Shown here piece after piece: positions 21,761-28,652 of a DNA stretch of 30,549 nt. Where the stretch lies: contig JBDGRL010000017.1 in NCBI GenBank assembly GCA_042218065.1, positions 1 to 30,549 on the forward strand. The letters are read 5' to 3'. The notes beneath the pieces are model-generated. The model was not told the origin of the DNA and made no database searches. It saw only the letters and a list, made by a program, of their open reading frames with translations. Both the position numbers and the translations under genes were made by a program. The stretch is from JBDGRJ01 sp042218065. GTDB taxonomy: Bacteria > Patescibacteriota > Patescibacteriia > Magasanikbacterales > UBA922. How positions within the stretch are numbered: position 1 is the first letter of the stretch; each line of letters starts with the position of its first letter.

Positions 21761-24090
21761 GTTTTCTTGAATCCATAAAAGAAGAAAGCAAAAAACAAAC
21801 CAACTGGCTAAATAATGCTTCGCTGTTTTTATTTATCTTAGGTACTATTTTAGTGCCGTTGTTCTTTCTTCCGTCCGTCCAAGATTTTATTAACACCCCA
21901 AAACTTTATTTGATATACGGGGTAGGTTTGTTAGTATTATTTTTGTTTTTACTAGAGATTGTCATCTCAAAAGAATTGGTGATCAGACAGACTTTTATTG
22001 GGGTTCCTATGATTATATTCCTTGCTTTAGTGGGTGTTTCTACTATATTTTCTCTAATACCTTCTGTCAGCTTGTTAGGTAAAACAAGTGTATTTGTCTT
22101 AAATCTAGCCACATTCTTAGGAGTTGCATTGTGGTTTTGGCTGTTGATACAGCTTATTACCACGACTCAGAAATGGCAATATTTAATTGATGGATTGCTG
22201 GTTTCGGCTTGTCTTTCGGGTTTATTGTTTTTGTTTAAAGATATTTCTCTTATAGATTATTTCTTACCTGCAGAGATAATCAATACAGTTAGCAATTCAA
22301 ATAGTTTGTTTGGTGTCTTTATGGCTGTAATGACTACCATAGGTTTAGGCTTGCTGCAAATCAAACAAAGACAATGGCCTTTTCAGATTCTTCCTTTATT
22401 GACTTCTGTAATTGGTGTTTTGGTGTTGTTAATCTTAGGTTTTCAAACTCCATTGATAATTTTAGCTGTTGGTCTGGCTTTAATAATGATGTTGGGTATA
22501 TTAATGCTGGATTCGAGCCATGTTTCAGTAGTTTCTATTGTTTTTGGTCTTTTTGTGGCTACTATTTTGATGTTATTTATCGGAGTTCCTAACTTCTTTA
22601 CTACCGAGCTTCCAAGTGAGGTTTCTATAAATGCAAGTACCTCTTGGGAGATTACAACCGATAGTTTATTGGATAATGTTAAGTCATTCTTGCTTGGTTC
22701 GGGTCCCGGTACATTTATTCAGGATTTTTCCATGCACAGACCTGAAAGTATGAATATGAACTCAATCGCTTGGTCTACTAGGTTTGAACGACCTTACAGC
22801 ACTCCTTTTGCTCTTGCTTCTGAGTTGGGCATACTAGGCTTTGTGGCTTGGTTGGGTATGATTTTCGTTGCTGGTGGCGGAATTTTTAGTGGTTGGTTAA
22901 ATACGCGGCCGTCAGTTTGGCAAAAAGTGAAAGAAAAAGTAAAACAAAAAGAACAAGCCCTAAAGTCAATCAGACTAGAGGTATTCGTGGTCATTATCGG
23001 TTTTGTCTGTGCTACTATTGGTATGTTCTTGAGTTTTTATGAAGTTACAATGTGGTGGTTATGGTTCATGTTGCTTGGTATTTCTATCGTAGGTTTATCT
23101 TCTTTGGTCCCTTCTTTTGTAAAAGAGAGAAGGTTTTCATTGGAGGTATCTCCTAAATATTCATTGTTGCTTTCATTTGGAATGATATTACTGGTGATAT
23201 TTATGGTGTTGACAGTAGGTTTTGGAACTCAAGTGTTATTGGCTGATATGTCTTTTTATAAAGCGACACAGGCAAAGAGTCTAGAAAAGAAAGGGCAATA
23301 TATTGAGGAGGCTTTAAGCTACAGGGATTCTTATGTCCCATATAAAGTGGCACAAGCAAGATATTATTTGAAAAAAGCACAGAGAGCAGCGAGAGGAGAA
23401 AACTCTGATAGGAGACAAGTGGCTCAGTATATGGCAAAAGCAGTGAATATAACTAAGCAAGCTACTGATTTAAGGCCAAAAAGTGTTGAAACCTGGGAAA
23501 CCTTAGCAAATATGTATTTGAATGCACAACAAATTGTTCCCGGGGCTAACAAGTGGGCTAAAAAGGCTTTGAAACAGGCAATAAAGCTAGAACCGACGAA
23601 CCCTGATCTGCATAGAAAACTAGCAGGAGTTCATATTTTTGCAGGAAACAATAAAAAAGCAAAAGAGTCTTATAGAAAGGCGATCAAGCTTAAGCCTGAT
23701 TATGTAATTGCATATATACAATACTCTAGATTGTTAGCAAGCCAGGGTGAGTTTGACCAAGCAATTTCCCTATATCAACCTATATTTAATCTGATAAAAG
23801 ACTCGCCTCGAGCATTGTTTAATCTCGGGAGACTATTCTATAACCGTAATGAGGAAGGTGACTTAGAAAGAGCTGAAAGAGTCTTGAAGCGAGCAGTGAG
23901 TGTTTCTGAAAACTATGCAAATGCGATTTATGCATTAGGTCTTGTTAAACAAAGACAAGGAGATACAGGGGCGGCAAAGAGGTACTTTGATCGAGTAAGG
24001 GAGATTACTCCAGACAACTCAGACTTACAACAAAAGAAACAAAAAGTTGAAAACCCCAAAGCTGCTACAAAGTCTAATCCAACACAATGA
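21757..24090 (+). CDS. Polytopic O-antigen-ligase-like membrane protein with C-terminal TPR repeats
   Basis: A 777-residue protein. Residues about 18-490 contain roughly eleven membrane helices with a large loop near 285-350 that includes LLGSGPGTFIQDFSMHRPES, an arrangement like Wzy/O-antigen ligase (PF04932) proteins. The C-terminal 240 residues are TPR-like: WETLANMYLNAQQ, then ALKQAIKLEPTNPDLHRKLA, AKESYRKAIKLKPDYVIAYI, and later repeats to about 765. A ligase-plus-TPR architecture is common in CPR genomes; it might transfer glycans to lipid or protein, but catalytic residues cannot be fixed by eye. Start overlaps the ATPase stop (ATGA) and its end overlaps the next gene. Confidence 0.8.
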   Translation: MSFLESIKEESKKQTNWLNNASLFLFILGTILVPLFFLPSVQDFINTPKLYLIYGVGLLVLFLFLLEIVISKELVIRQTFIGVPMIIFLALVGVSTIFSLIPSVSLLGKTSVFVLNLATFLGVALWFWLLIQLITTTQKWQYLIDGLLVSACLSGLLFLFKDISLIDYFLPAEIINTVSNSNSLFGVFMAVMTTIGLGLLQIKQRQWPFQILPLLTSVIGVLVLLILGFQTPLIILAVGLALIMMLGILMLDSSHVSVVSIVFGLFVATILMLFIGVPNFFTTELPSEVSINASTSWEITTDSLLDNVKSFLLGSGPGTFIQDFSMHRPESMNMNSIAWSTRFERPYSTPFALASELGILGFVAWLGMIFVAGGGIFSGWLNTRPSVWQKVKEKVKQKEQALKSIRLEVFVVIIGFVCATIGMFLSFYEVTMWWLWFMLLGISIVGLSSLVPSFVKERRFSLEVSPKYSLLLSFGMILLVIFMVLTVGFGTQVLLADMSFYKATQAKSLEKKGQYIEEALSYRDSYVPYKVAQARYYLKKAQRAARGENSDRRQVAQYMAKAVNITKQATDLRPKSVETWETLANMYLNAQQIVPGANKWAKKALKQAIKLEPTNPDLHRKLAGVHIFAGNNKKAKESYRKAIKLKPDYVIAYIQYSRLLASQGEFDQAISLYQPIFNLIKDSPRALFNLGRLFYNRNEEGDLERAERVLKRAVSVSENYANAIYALGLVKQRQGDTGAAKRYFDRVREITPDNSDLQQKKQKVENPKAATKSNPTQ

Positions 24091-24416
24091 TTTTCTCGAC
24101 TGACTATCAAAGGCCATTTTGGAAAGGGTTATTTCATGCGGTTATCGTAGTATTTTATTGTTTATTTGTATCAATGCTGTTTTTATCCTTGGTGGATATG
24201 GTTAGAGAAAATGTCTTTGCTTTGGCTCGCTTAGCATTTTGGTTATTTTTTGGACTTGTTTCAGTTGCTATAGTTGGGTATTTTATTTTCTTTGAGCCAA
24301 TGAAAAAAATCCTGAATAATAATTTTAAAGCAGGAGCCGTGATGGTTGCATCTACTTTAGGGTGGTTATTTACTTTTTTGATAGTCTTTATTCTGGGTTT
24401 TGCGCTGAATATGTAA
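24087..24416 (+). CDS. Small three-helix membrane protein
   Basis: A 109-residue integral membrane protein with three hydrophobic segments (about 15-37, 44-68 and 82-107). No known domain recognised. Starts by an ATGA overlap with the O-antigen-ligase-like gene and ends 1 bp before a possible TTG start of the SPFH gene, so it belongs to the same operon and is probably a membrane component of that system. Confidence 0.75.
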   Translation: MIFSTDYQRPFWKGLFHAVIVVFYCLFVSMLFLSLVDMVRENVFALARLAFWLFFGLVSVAIVGYFIFFEPMKKILNNNFKAGAVMVASTLGWLFTFLIVFILGFALNM

Positions 24417-24417
24417 C

Positions 24418-25302
24418 TTGAGTAGCAATATTAGAAAAATGAAAGAAGATCTAAAAGAAAGAGCAAAAGAACTTAAGGATAACAATCCCACTTGGATGAT
24501 TTTTATTGCTATTTTTATATTATTTTTAATTCCTTTTGTAGGTAGCTTTTGGACTACAGTGGAAGCGGGTCATGTGGGGGTTAAATCTTTTTTTGGTAAT
24601 GTTTATGATGAGGAGTTATCATCCGGTTTTCATTTTAAGAACCCCCTAATTCAGGTTATTCCAATGAGTATTCGAACCCAAGAATACACGATGAGTGCTA
24701 CTAGAGGAGAGGGGGCTAAATATTCTGAGGATAGTATTACTGCTTTAACAAAAGAAGGGCTAGAGGTTGATCTGGATATCACAGTTCTTTTTCATTTGCA
24801 AGAAGGCCAGGCTTCGGAGGTATATTCTGAGCTGGGTGCGGATTATGTAGAGAAAGTGATTCGTCCGACTATTCGTAGTGTAATTAGGGAAAATATTGCT
24901 AATTATCAGGCAAAGACCTTATATTCCAAAAAAAGAGAAGAAGCAAAGCGTGTAATATATGAAAAGCTTGATAATGCCCTTGAACCCAGAGGTATTACTG
25001 TAGAGGATGTACTACTTCGCAATGTTAAACTTCCAAAGGATTTATCTAGAAGTATTGAAAAGAAACTGCAAGCTGAGCAAGATGCTGAGAGGTATAACTA
25101 TCTTTTAGAAAAAGAGAAAAAGGAGGCTAAAAGAAAGCGAATTGAAGCAAAAGGTCAGCGAGATGCTCAGCAGATAATAAATCAAGGATTGACTAACAGG
25201 TATCTAAAATATCAATATATTAAGAACCTCAAAGAGAGAGAAGGTACTATTTATGTGCCGACTAATCCTAGTAATGGGGTTCCTCTTTTCCGTGGGTTGT
25301 AA
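24418..25302 (+). CDS. SPFH/prohibitin-family membrane protein
   Basis: A prohibitin-like protein of 294 residues from TTG 24418, or 287 from ATG 24439; neither has a clear ribosome site. A charged N-terminus is followed by one membrane helix (about 27-45, WMIFIAIFILFLIPFVGSFW). The SPFH domain runs from VEAGHVGVKSFFGNVYDEEL through IRTQEYTM and VLFHLQEG to GITVEDVLLRNVKLP. A coiled coil (about 225-260, LEKEKKEAKRKRIEAKGQRDA) and a YIKNL-type end complete it. Members form ring scaffolds in membranes, often for protease or transporter partners. No HflB/NfeD partner is adjacent; the operon partners are the ligase-like protein and the ATPase. Confidence 0.9.
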   Translation: MSSNIRKMKEDLKERAKELKDNNPTWMIFIAIFILFLIPFVGSFWTTVEAGHVGVKSFFGNVYDEELSSGFHFKNPLIQVIPMSIRTQEYTMSATRGEGAKYSEDSITALTKEGLEVDLDITVLFHLQEGQASEVYSELGADYVEKVIRPTIRSVIRENIANYQAKTLYSKKREEAKRVIYEKLDNALEPRGITVEDVLLRNVKLPKDLSRSIEKKLQAEQDAERYNYLLEKEKKEAKRKRIEAKGQRDAQQIINQGLTNRYLKYQYIKNLKEREGTIYVPTNPSNGVPLFRGL

Positions 25303-25351
25303 TTTTCATTCTGCTACTTATATTTTTTAGTGATTTCTTAGTAATTTGAAC

Positions 25352-25524
25352 GTAATTTCCACACGGCCATATTTTCTTGGTTGAGTGTTCGGTAAAATTT
25401 AATCATTCGTCATTTTTGTTTCAAAACTCGCTTCGCTCAAACATTGAAACAAATAAACCATTGCTCATGATTAAATTTTTTAACCCTCACACTCAAATAT
25501 CAAATATGGCCGTGTAGAAATTAT
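25352..25524. repeat. Approximately 170-bp imperfect palindrome (giant hairpin)
   Basis: In the 255-bp gap before mnmA. Outer arms: TAATTTCCACACGGCCATAT at 25352-25371 against ATATGGCCGTGTAGAAATTA at 25504-25523. They have one mismatch in 20. Further in, TTGAGTGT pairs with ACACTCAA, and AAATTTAATCAT with ATGATTAAATTT. The innermost arm is TTTGTTTCAA against TTGAAACAAA around a CTCGCTTCGCTC-type loop. No ORF. It may be a folded mobile remnant or a structured RNA; no transposase lies nearby. Confidence 0.8.
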
Positions 25525-25557
25525 AATTCACTCCAATAATATATAAGGACTACAAAA

Positions 25558-26664
25558 ATGAGGAAGATATCAAAAGACAATAAAATTTTAGTTGCTATGT
25601 CAGGAGGAGTAGATTCATCTGTAACTGCGGCACTGCTAAAGGATCAAGGCTATGATGTAACCGGAGCTTATATGGTAAACTTTGATTCTACTGATAATGA
25701 TATTTATGATGAGGATGACCTGGATCTTGAGTGTTGGCGTGGTGATTATCGAGATGCTGTGCGTGTAGCTGCTCATCTGGATATTGAACTGCTTAGATTT
25801 GATTTTAAAGAAGAATACCGAGATTTTGTCTTAGATTATATGTTCGAGGAGTATAAAGCTGGCAGGACCCCAAACCCGGATGTGCTATGTAACAAGTCAG
25901 TAAAGTTTGGGGCGTGGCTAAAAGAAGCAAGAGATCGCGGCTTTGACAAACTGGCTACAGGCCATTATGCTCGAATAGAGAAGAGAGATGATGACTATCA
26001 TTTGATGCAAGCTGAGGACAAAGATAAAGACCAGACCTATTTTTTACATCAATTGAGCCAAGATCAGATTAAAGATGCTGTCTTTCCTTTGGGAGAGTAT
26101 AAAAAAGAAAAAGTAAGAGAGCTGGCTGAAGAGTATGAACTACCCACTGCAGACAGGGAAGAGAGTATGGGCATCTGCTTTGTCGGCGAGGTCCCTATGG
26201 ACGAGTTTTTAAAAAACAAGATCGAAGAAGATCCAGGCCCGATCGTTCAAGATGAGACAGGAGAACAGATCGGAGAACATGATGGTCTAATGTTTTTTAC
26301 GATCGGACAAAGACGTGGTATCGATCAGGAGGGGGGAGATAAACCACGTTATGTAATCGAGAAGGATTTTGAGAATAATAAACTGATAGTAGGCTACGAA
26401 GATAACCCCAAACTATATACAAAACAAGCTCGACTAGAAAAGCTAAACTGGATCAGTGGACAAAAACCTGTTTCTCCCTTAACATGTAAGGCGAGAATTA
26501 GGCATCGGCAGGAGTTGCAGAATTGTGAAGTTAAAGAAGAAGAAGATGGTGAAATTATTGTAGAGTTTGAAGAAAAGCAGAGAGCAGTCACTCCAGGGCA
26601 GTTTTGTGTGTTTTATAAGGGCCAAGAATGTCTTGGAGGTGGGGTAGTTTCAGAGAGAAAGTGA
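25558..26664 (+). CDS. mnmA: tRNA-specific 2-thiouridylase MnmA
   Basis: Thiolates U34 of tRNA(Lys, Glu, Gln) using ATP and a persulfide donor. The 368-residue protein has the PP-loop AMSGGVDSSV (13-22), NPDVLCNKSVKFG with catalytic Cys111, ATGHYAR, DQTYFLHQLS, and GICFVGE with the second catalytic Cys207. The C-terminal barrel contains GQRRGI and ends PGQFCVFYKGQECLGGGVV. A Shine-Dalgarno AAGGA lies 8 bp before ATG 25558, rare in this window. A second, diverged copy of its last ~70 codons lies 1.5 kb downstream, so the present C-terminus may be an exchanged one. Confidence 0.95.
   Translation: MRKISKDNKILVAMSGGVDSSVTAALLKDQGYDVTGAYMVNFDSTDNDIYDEDDLDLECWRGDYRDAVRVAAHLDIELLRFDFKEEYRDFVLDYMFEEYKAGRTPNPDVLCNKSVKFGAWLKEARDRGFDKLATGHYARIEKRDDDYHLMQAEDKDKDQTYFLHQLSQDQIKDAVFPLGEYKKEKVRELAEEYELPTADREESMGICFVGEVPMDEFLKNKIEEDPGPIVQDETGEQIGEHDGLMFFTIGQRRGIDQEGGDKPRYVIEKDFENNKLIVGYEDNPKLYTKQARLEKLNWISGQKPVSPLTCKARIRHRQELQNCEVKEEEDGEIIVEFEEKQRAVTPGQFCVFYKGQECLGGGVVSERK
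26451..26466 (+). repeat. 16-bp direct repeat in mnmA (copy 1)
   Basis: GATCAGTGGACAAAAA, identical to 27950-27965. It marks the start of homology between mnmA's 3' end and its downstream second copy. Confidence 0.75.
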
Positions 26665-26669
26665 GTATT

Positions 26670-26698
26670 TTGACAATTTATACGCATAATAATACAAT
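26670..26698 (+). promoter_or_regulatory. Promoter for the RHH/RelE toxin-antitoxin operon
   Basis: Perfect -35 TTGACA (26670-26675), 17-bp spacer, -10 TACAAT (26693-26698), 28 bp before the antitoxin ATG and directly after the mnmA stop. Confidence 0.75.
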
Positions 26699-26726
26699 AA
26701 TACCGTAATAAGTAACATAACAAAAC

Positions 26727-26993
26727 ATGAAAAAAGAACGTCACTCTATTACAATTTCTCCTGAAGTTTGGGAGATTTTGGAGAATCTTAAGCAGACCAA
26801 AAATAAAAGTATTAGTGAGCTAATTGAAAACGCTGTTAAGAAGCAGATCAAAGATGAGGGTTATAATACTACTTATTTTAAGATGATGGCGGATGCTGAA
26901 TATGTAAGTGATGAGGAGAATGAGGAGATTACTAAATCATTGGACAAGTTGGAAGAAGAGGATCTAGAAATTGTGGATGAATATGAGCTTTAA
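26727..26993 (+). CDS. Ribbon-helix-helix-type antitoxin
   Basis: An 88-residue protein. Its N-terminus has an RHH-like pattern: HSITISPEVWEILENLKQTK, then NKSISELIENAVKKQI (strand-helix-helix). An acidic C-terminal tail (DEENEEITKSLDKLEEEDLEIVDEYEL) would bind the toxin. It overlaps the toxin start by 11 bp, just as vapB overlaps vapC. Own promoter at 26670-26698. Type II antitoxin role is inferred from the pair. Confidence 0.8.
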   Translation: MKKERHSITISPEVWEILENLKQTKNKSISELIENAVKKQIKDEGYNTTYFKMMADAEYVSDEENEEITKSLDKLEEEDLEIVDEYEL

Positions 26994-27255
26994 AGTTAAA
27001 CTGCAAAAGAAAGCTAAAAAACAAATGGAGAGTTTGGAACCGCAAAAACAAGAAAGGGTAAATGATAAATTGCGTGATTTGATGGATTTCTATGACGGAA
27101 AAGAAGTTGCTCAGCCGGATATAAAAACCTTAAAAGGAAAATATAAAGGATTGTTGAGATTGCGGGTAGGAGATTACAGGGTCGTTTTTAAAATGAGTCA
27201 TAAAAAAGAAGTCATTATAATTTTAGAAGTTAAGAAAAGAAAAGATGCCTACTGA
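26983..27255 (+). CDS. RelE/ParE-family toxin
   Basis: From ATG 26983 a 90-residue RelE/ParE-fold protein, usual size for the family. Core: FKVKLQKKAKKQMESLEPQK, PDIKTLKGKYKGLLRLRVGD, YRVVFKMSHKKEVIIILEVKKRKDAY. The GLLRLRVGDYRVVF strand and the final basic VKKRKDAY are typical of RelE-like mRNA interferases. A TTG at 26971 would add four residues but the ATG is preferred. Stop overlaps the next small gene's start. Confidence 0.85.
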   Translation: MSFKVKLQKKAKKQMESLEPQKQERVNDKLRDLMDFYDGKEVAQPDIKTLKGKYKGLLRLRVGDYRVVFKMSHKKEVIIILEVKKRKDAY

Positions 27256-27391
27256 AGCTAATAAAGTTTTTGAAATCTCAGAAGAAAATTTTAATTATGA
27301 TTTGGACGACTTGCTGGAAAAAATCACCGAAGAAAACCAACATGATCTAATTTTTCCGGAAGATGGGCCAAAAGGTGATGAGGTTTGGTAA
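27245..27391 (+). pseudogene. MazE-like antitoxin C-terminal remnant
   Basis: A 48-codon frame, MPTEANKVFEISEEN followed by YDLDDLLEKITEENQHDLIF and a final DGPKGDEVW. The pattern Y.L..LL..IT.EN.H....G..G.E.W is the C-terminal toxin-binding tail of MazE antitoxins; the AbrB DNA-binding domain is absent, as is any MazF toxin. It overlaps the RelE stop. Either a remnant or a minimal tail peptide. Its first 27 bases recur at 27886-27912 with 24 matches. Confidence 0.6.
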
Positions 27392-27420
27392 GTTTATAAT
27401 TAATTCATATTAACTTATCT

Positions 27421-27861
27421 ATGAACACAGAGTTAACTCAAAAAGAAGCACGAAAACTAGAAGAAAAAATTAATAACTTAAAAAAACAAGCTCAGGCTGA
27501 ACTCGATTGTGAGATTGATGAAGAAAACTGGAACAAGGTCAAAAAAACAGTGAAAAAAATCAGAAAAGAGCTGTTTCAGGCAGAGTATAGTAATGATTCT
27601 AATAATGAAGAAAAGCAGGACAGTTCTGCGGAAAAAGAACAGTATGAGTCCTTGATTGATACCAGCTTCAGCACCAAAGTAATAAAAAGTTTAAGCTGGC
27701 GAGTGCATGGATCTCTTACTACATTGTTAATTTCTTATTTGTTTACCGGAGCAGTGAAGTTGGCGGGCGGGATCGCTTTGACGCTTGTAGTGATTAAGTT
27801 GTTTTTGTATGTATATCACGAGAAGTTGTGGGAGTTTGTTAGAAGAAATGATTGGTGGTAG
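27421..27861 (+). CDS. DUF2061-type membrane protein with N-terminal coiled coil
   Basis: A 146-residue protein. Residues 1-70 are charged and coiled-coil-like. Residues about 82-146 match the DUF2061 family: STKVIKSLSWRVHGSLTTLL, a first membrane helix to YLFTG, a second helix (AGGIALTLVVIKLFLYVYHE) and the terminal HEKLWEFV. The function of the domain is unknown. It sits between the two 27-bp repeats that begin at 27245 and 27886, so it may be part of a transferred cassette. Confidence 0.8.
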   Translation: MNTELTQKEARKLEEKINNLKKQAQAELDCEIDEENWNKVKKTVKKIRKELFQAEYSNDSNNEEKQDSSAEKEQYESLIDTSFSTKVIKSLSWRVHGSLTTLLISYLFTGAVKLAGGIALTLVVIKLFLYVYHEKLWEFVRRNDWW

Positions 27862-27885
27862 GAATTTACTAAATGAAGAAAAAAT

Positions 27886-28154
27886 ATGTCTATTGAAGCT
27901 AATAAAATTTTTGGTAATCCAAAACAAACAAAATTACAGAAATTAATTAGATCAGTGGACAAAAATCTGGTTTTCTTTTAATATGCAAGGTACGATTGCG
28001 TCATAGACAGGTTTTACAAAGGTCTGAAGTAAGAGAAGAAAACAATAGCGTTGTAGTAGAATTTAGAGAGACAGAGATCCACACTTCTGGACAGTTTGCT
28101 GTGTTTTATAAAGACGGAGAGTGTCTTGGGGGTGGGGTTATTTCCGTAAATTAA
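27886..28154 (+). pseudogene. Chimeric remnant: MazE-like start fused to a diverged mnmA 3' end
   Basis: The first frame (ATG 27886) reads MSIEANKIFGNPKQTKLQKL and stops at 27979-27981. Its first nine residues resemble those of the remnant at 27245. From 27951, in another frame, ISGQKSGFLLICKVRLRHRQ, VLQRSEV and SGQFAVFYKDGECLGGGVIS run to TAA 28152-28154. This aligns with MnmA's last ~68 residues (ISGQKPVSPLTCKARIRHRQ... GQFCVFYKGQECLGGGVVS) at roughly 60% identity, so it is not a recent exact duplicate. Some of the preceding NPKQTKLQKL matches mnmA too (NPKLYTKQARLEKL). It is not translatable as MnmA. Confidence 0.8.
27950..27965 (+). repeat. 16-bp direct repeat in the mnmA-like remnant (copy 2)
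   Basis: GATCAGTGGACAAAAA, identical to 26451-26466; 1,499 bp apart start to start. Confidence 0.75.
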
Positions 28155-28158
28155 TTAT

Positions 28159-28638
28159 ATGAGAGGTAAAAAAATAAAAGAAGGTATATTAGTTTACATT
28201 TTCATGCTTCTTTTTGTCATTGCTGGTATATATTTCTTAGGTTTTTTTGAGAATAATTTTCCTGTTTTATTTAATACCGGTGTGGAGTGGTTTAATATAA
28301 TAGGTAGTATTTTTACGAGTATAATTTCAGGATTTTATATTAGTTTTTTTATAATTTTTGTATATCATTGGGGTGGGCAGGAGGCAGAAAAATTAATTAA
28401 AAGCAATAATAATTTTAGTCTCTTATCTTTGGCTGTTACTTTTCTGTCTTATTCTATACCCTTTATATTTATAATTATTCTCTTTGAAATATTAAGAGGA
28501 ATTGATAATTTATTTTGGGTACATGAGAGTGGTTTATCTTTTATGCTTTTTATACTAGCATTAGCTTTGGGTGTATTTTTAGCAGCAGCAGATAGAGAAA
28601 GAAGTATAATTAGAAAATTAAATACAAATAAAGATTAA
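28159..28638 (+). CDS. Hypothetical membrane protein
   Basis: A 159-residue protein with about four hydrophobic helices (roughly 10-29, 48-70, 86-110 and 122-142) and a charged C-terminus (AADRERSIIRKLNTNKD). No family recognised. It lies between the mnmA remnant and alaS, with alaS starting 14 bp after its stop. Confidence 0.7.
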   Translation: MRGKKIKEGILVYIFMLLFVIAGIYFLGFFENNFPVLFNTGVEWFNIIGSIFTSIISGFYISFFIIFVYHWGGQEAEKLIKSNNNFSLLSLAVTFLSYSIPFIFIIILFEILRGIDNLFWVHESGLSFMLFILALALGVFLAAADRERSIIRKLNTNKD

Positions 28639-28652
28639 CTTATAAATAAATT

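Noticed and set aside
20213..25302. Conjugative element because of the VirD4/TraD-like ATPase
   Set aside because: No relaxase, VirB4/VirB6-type or integrase genes in the window; the partners are envelope proteins.
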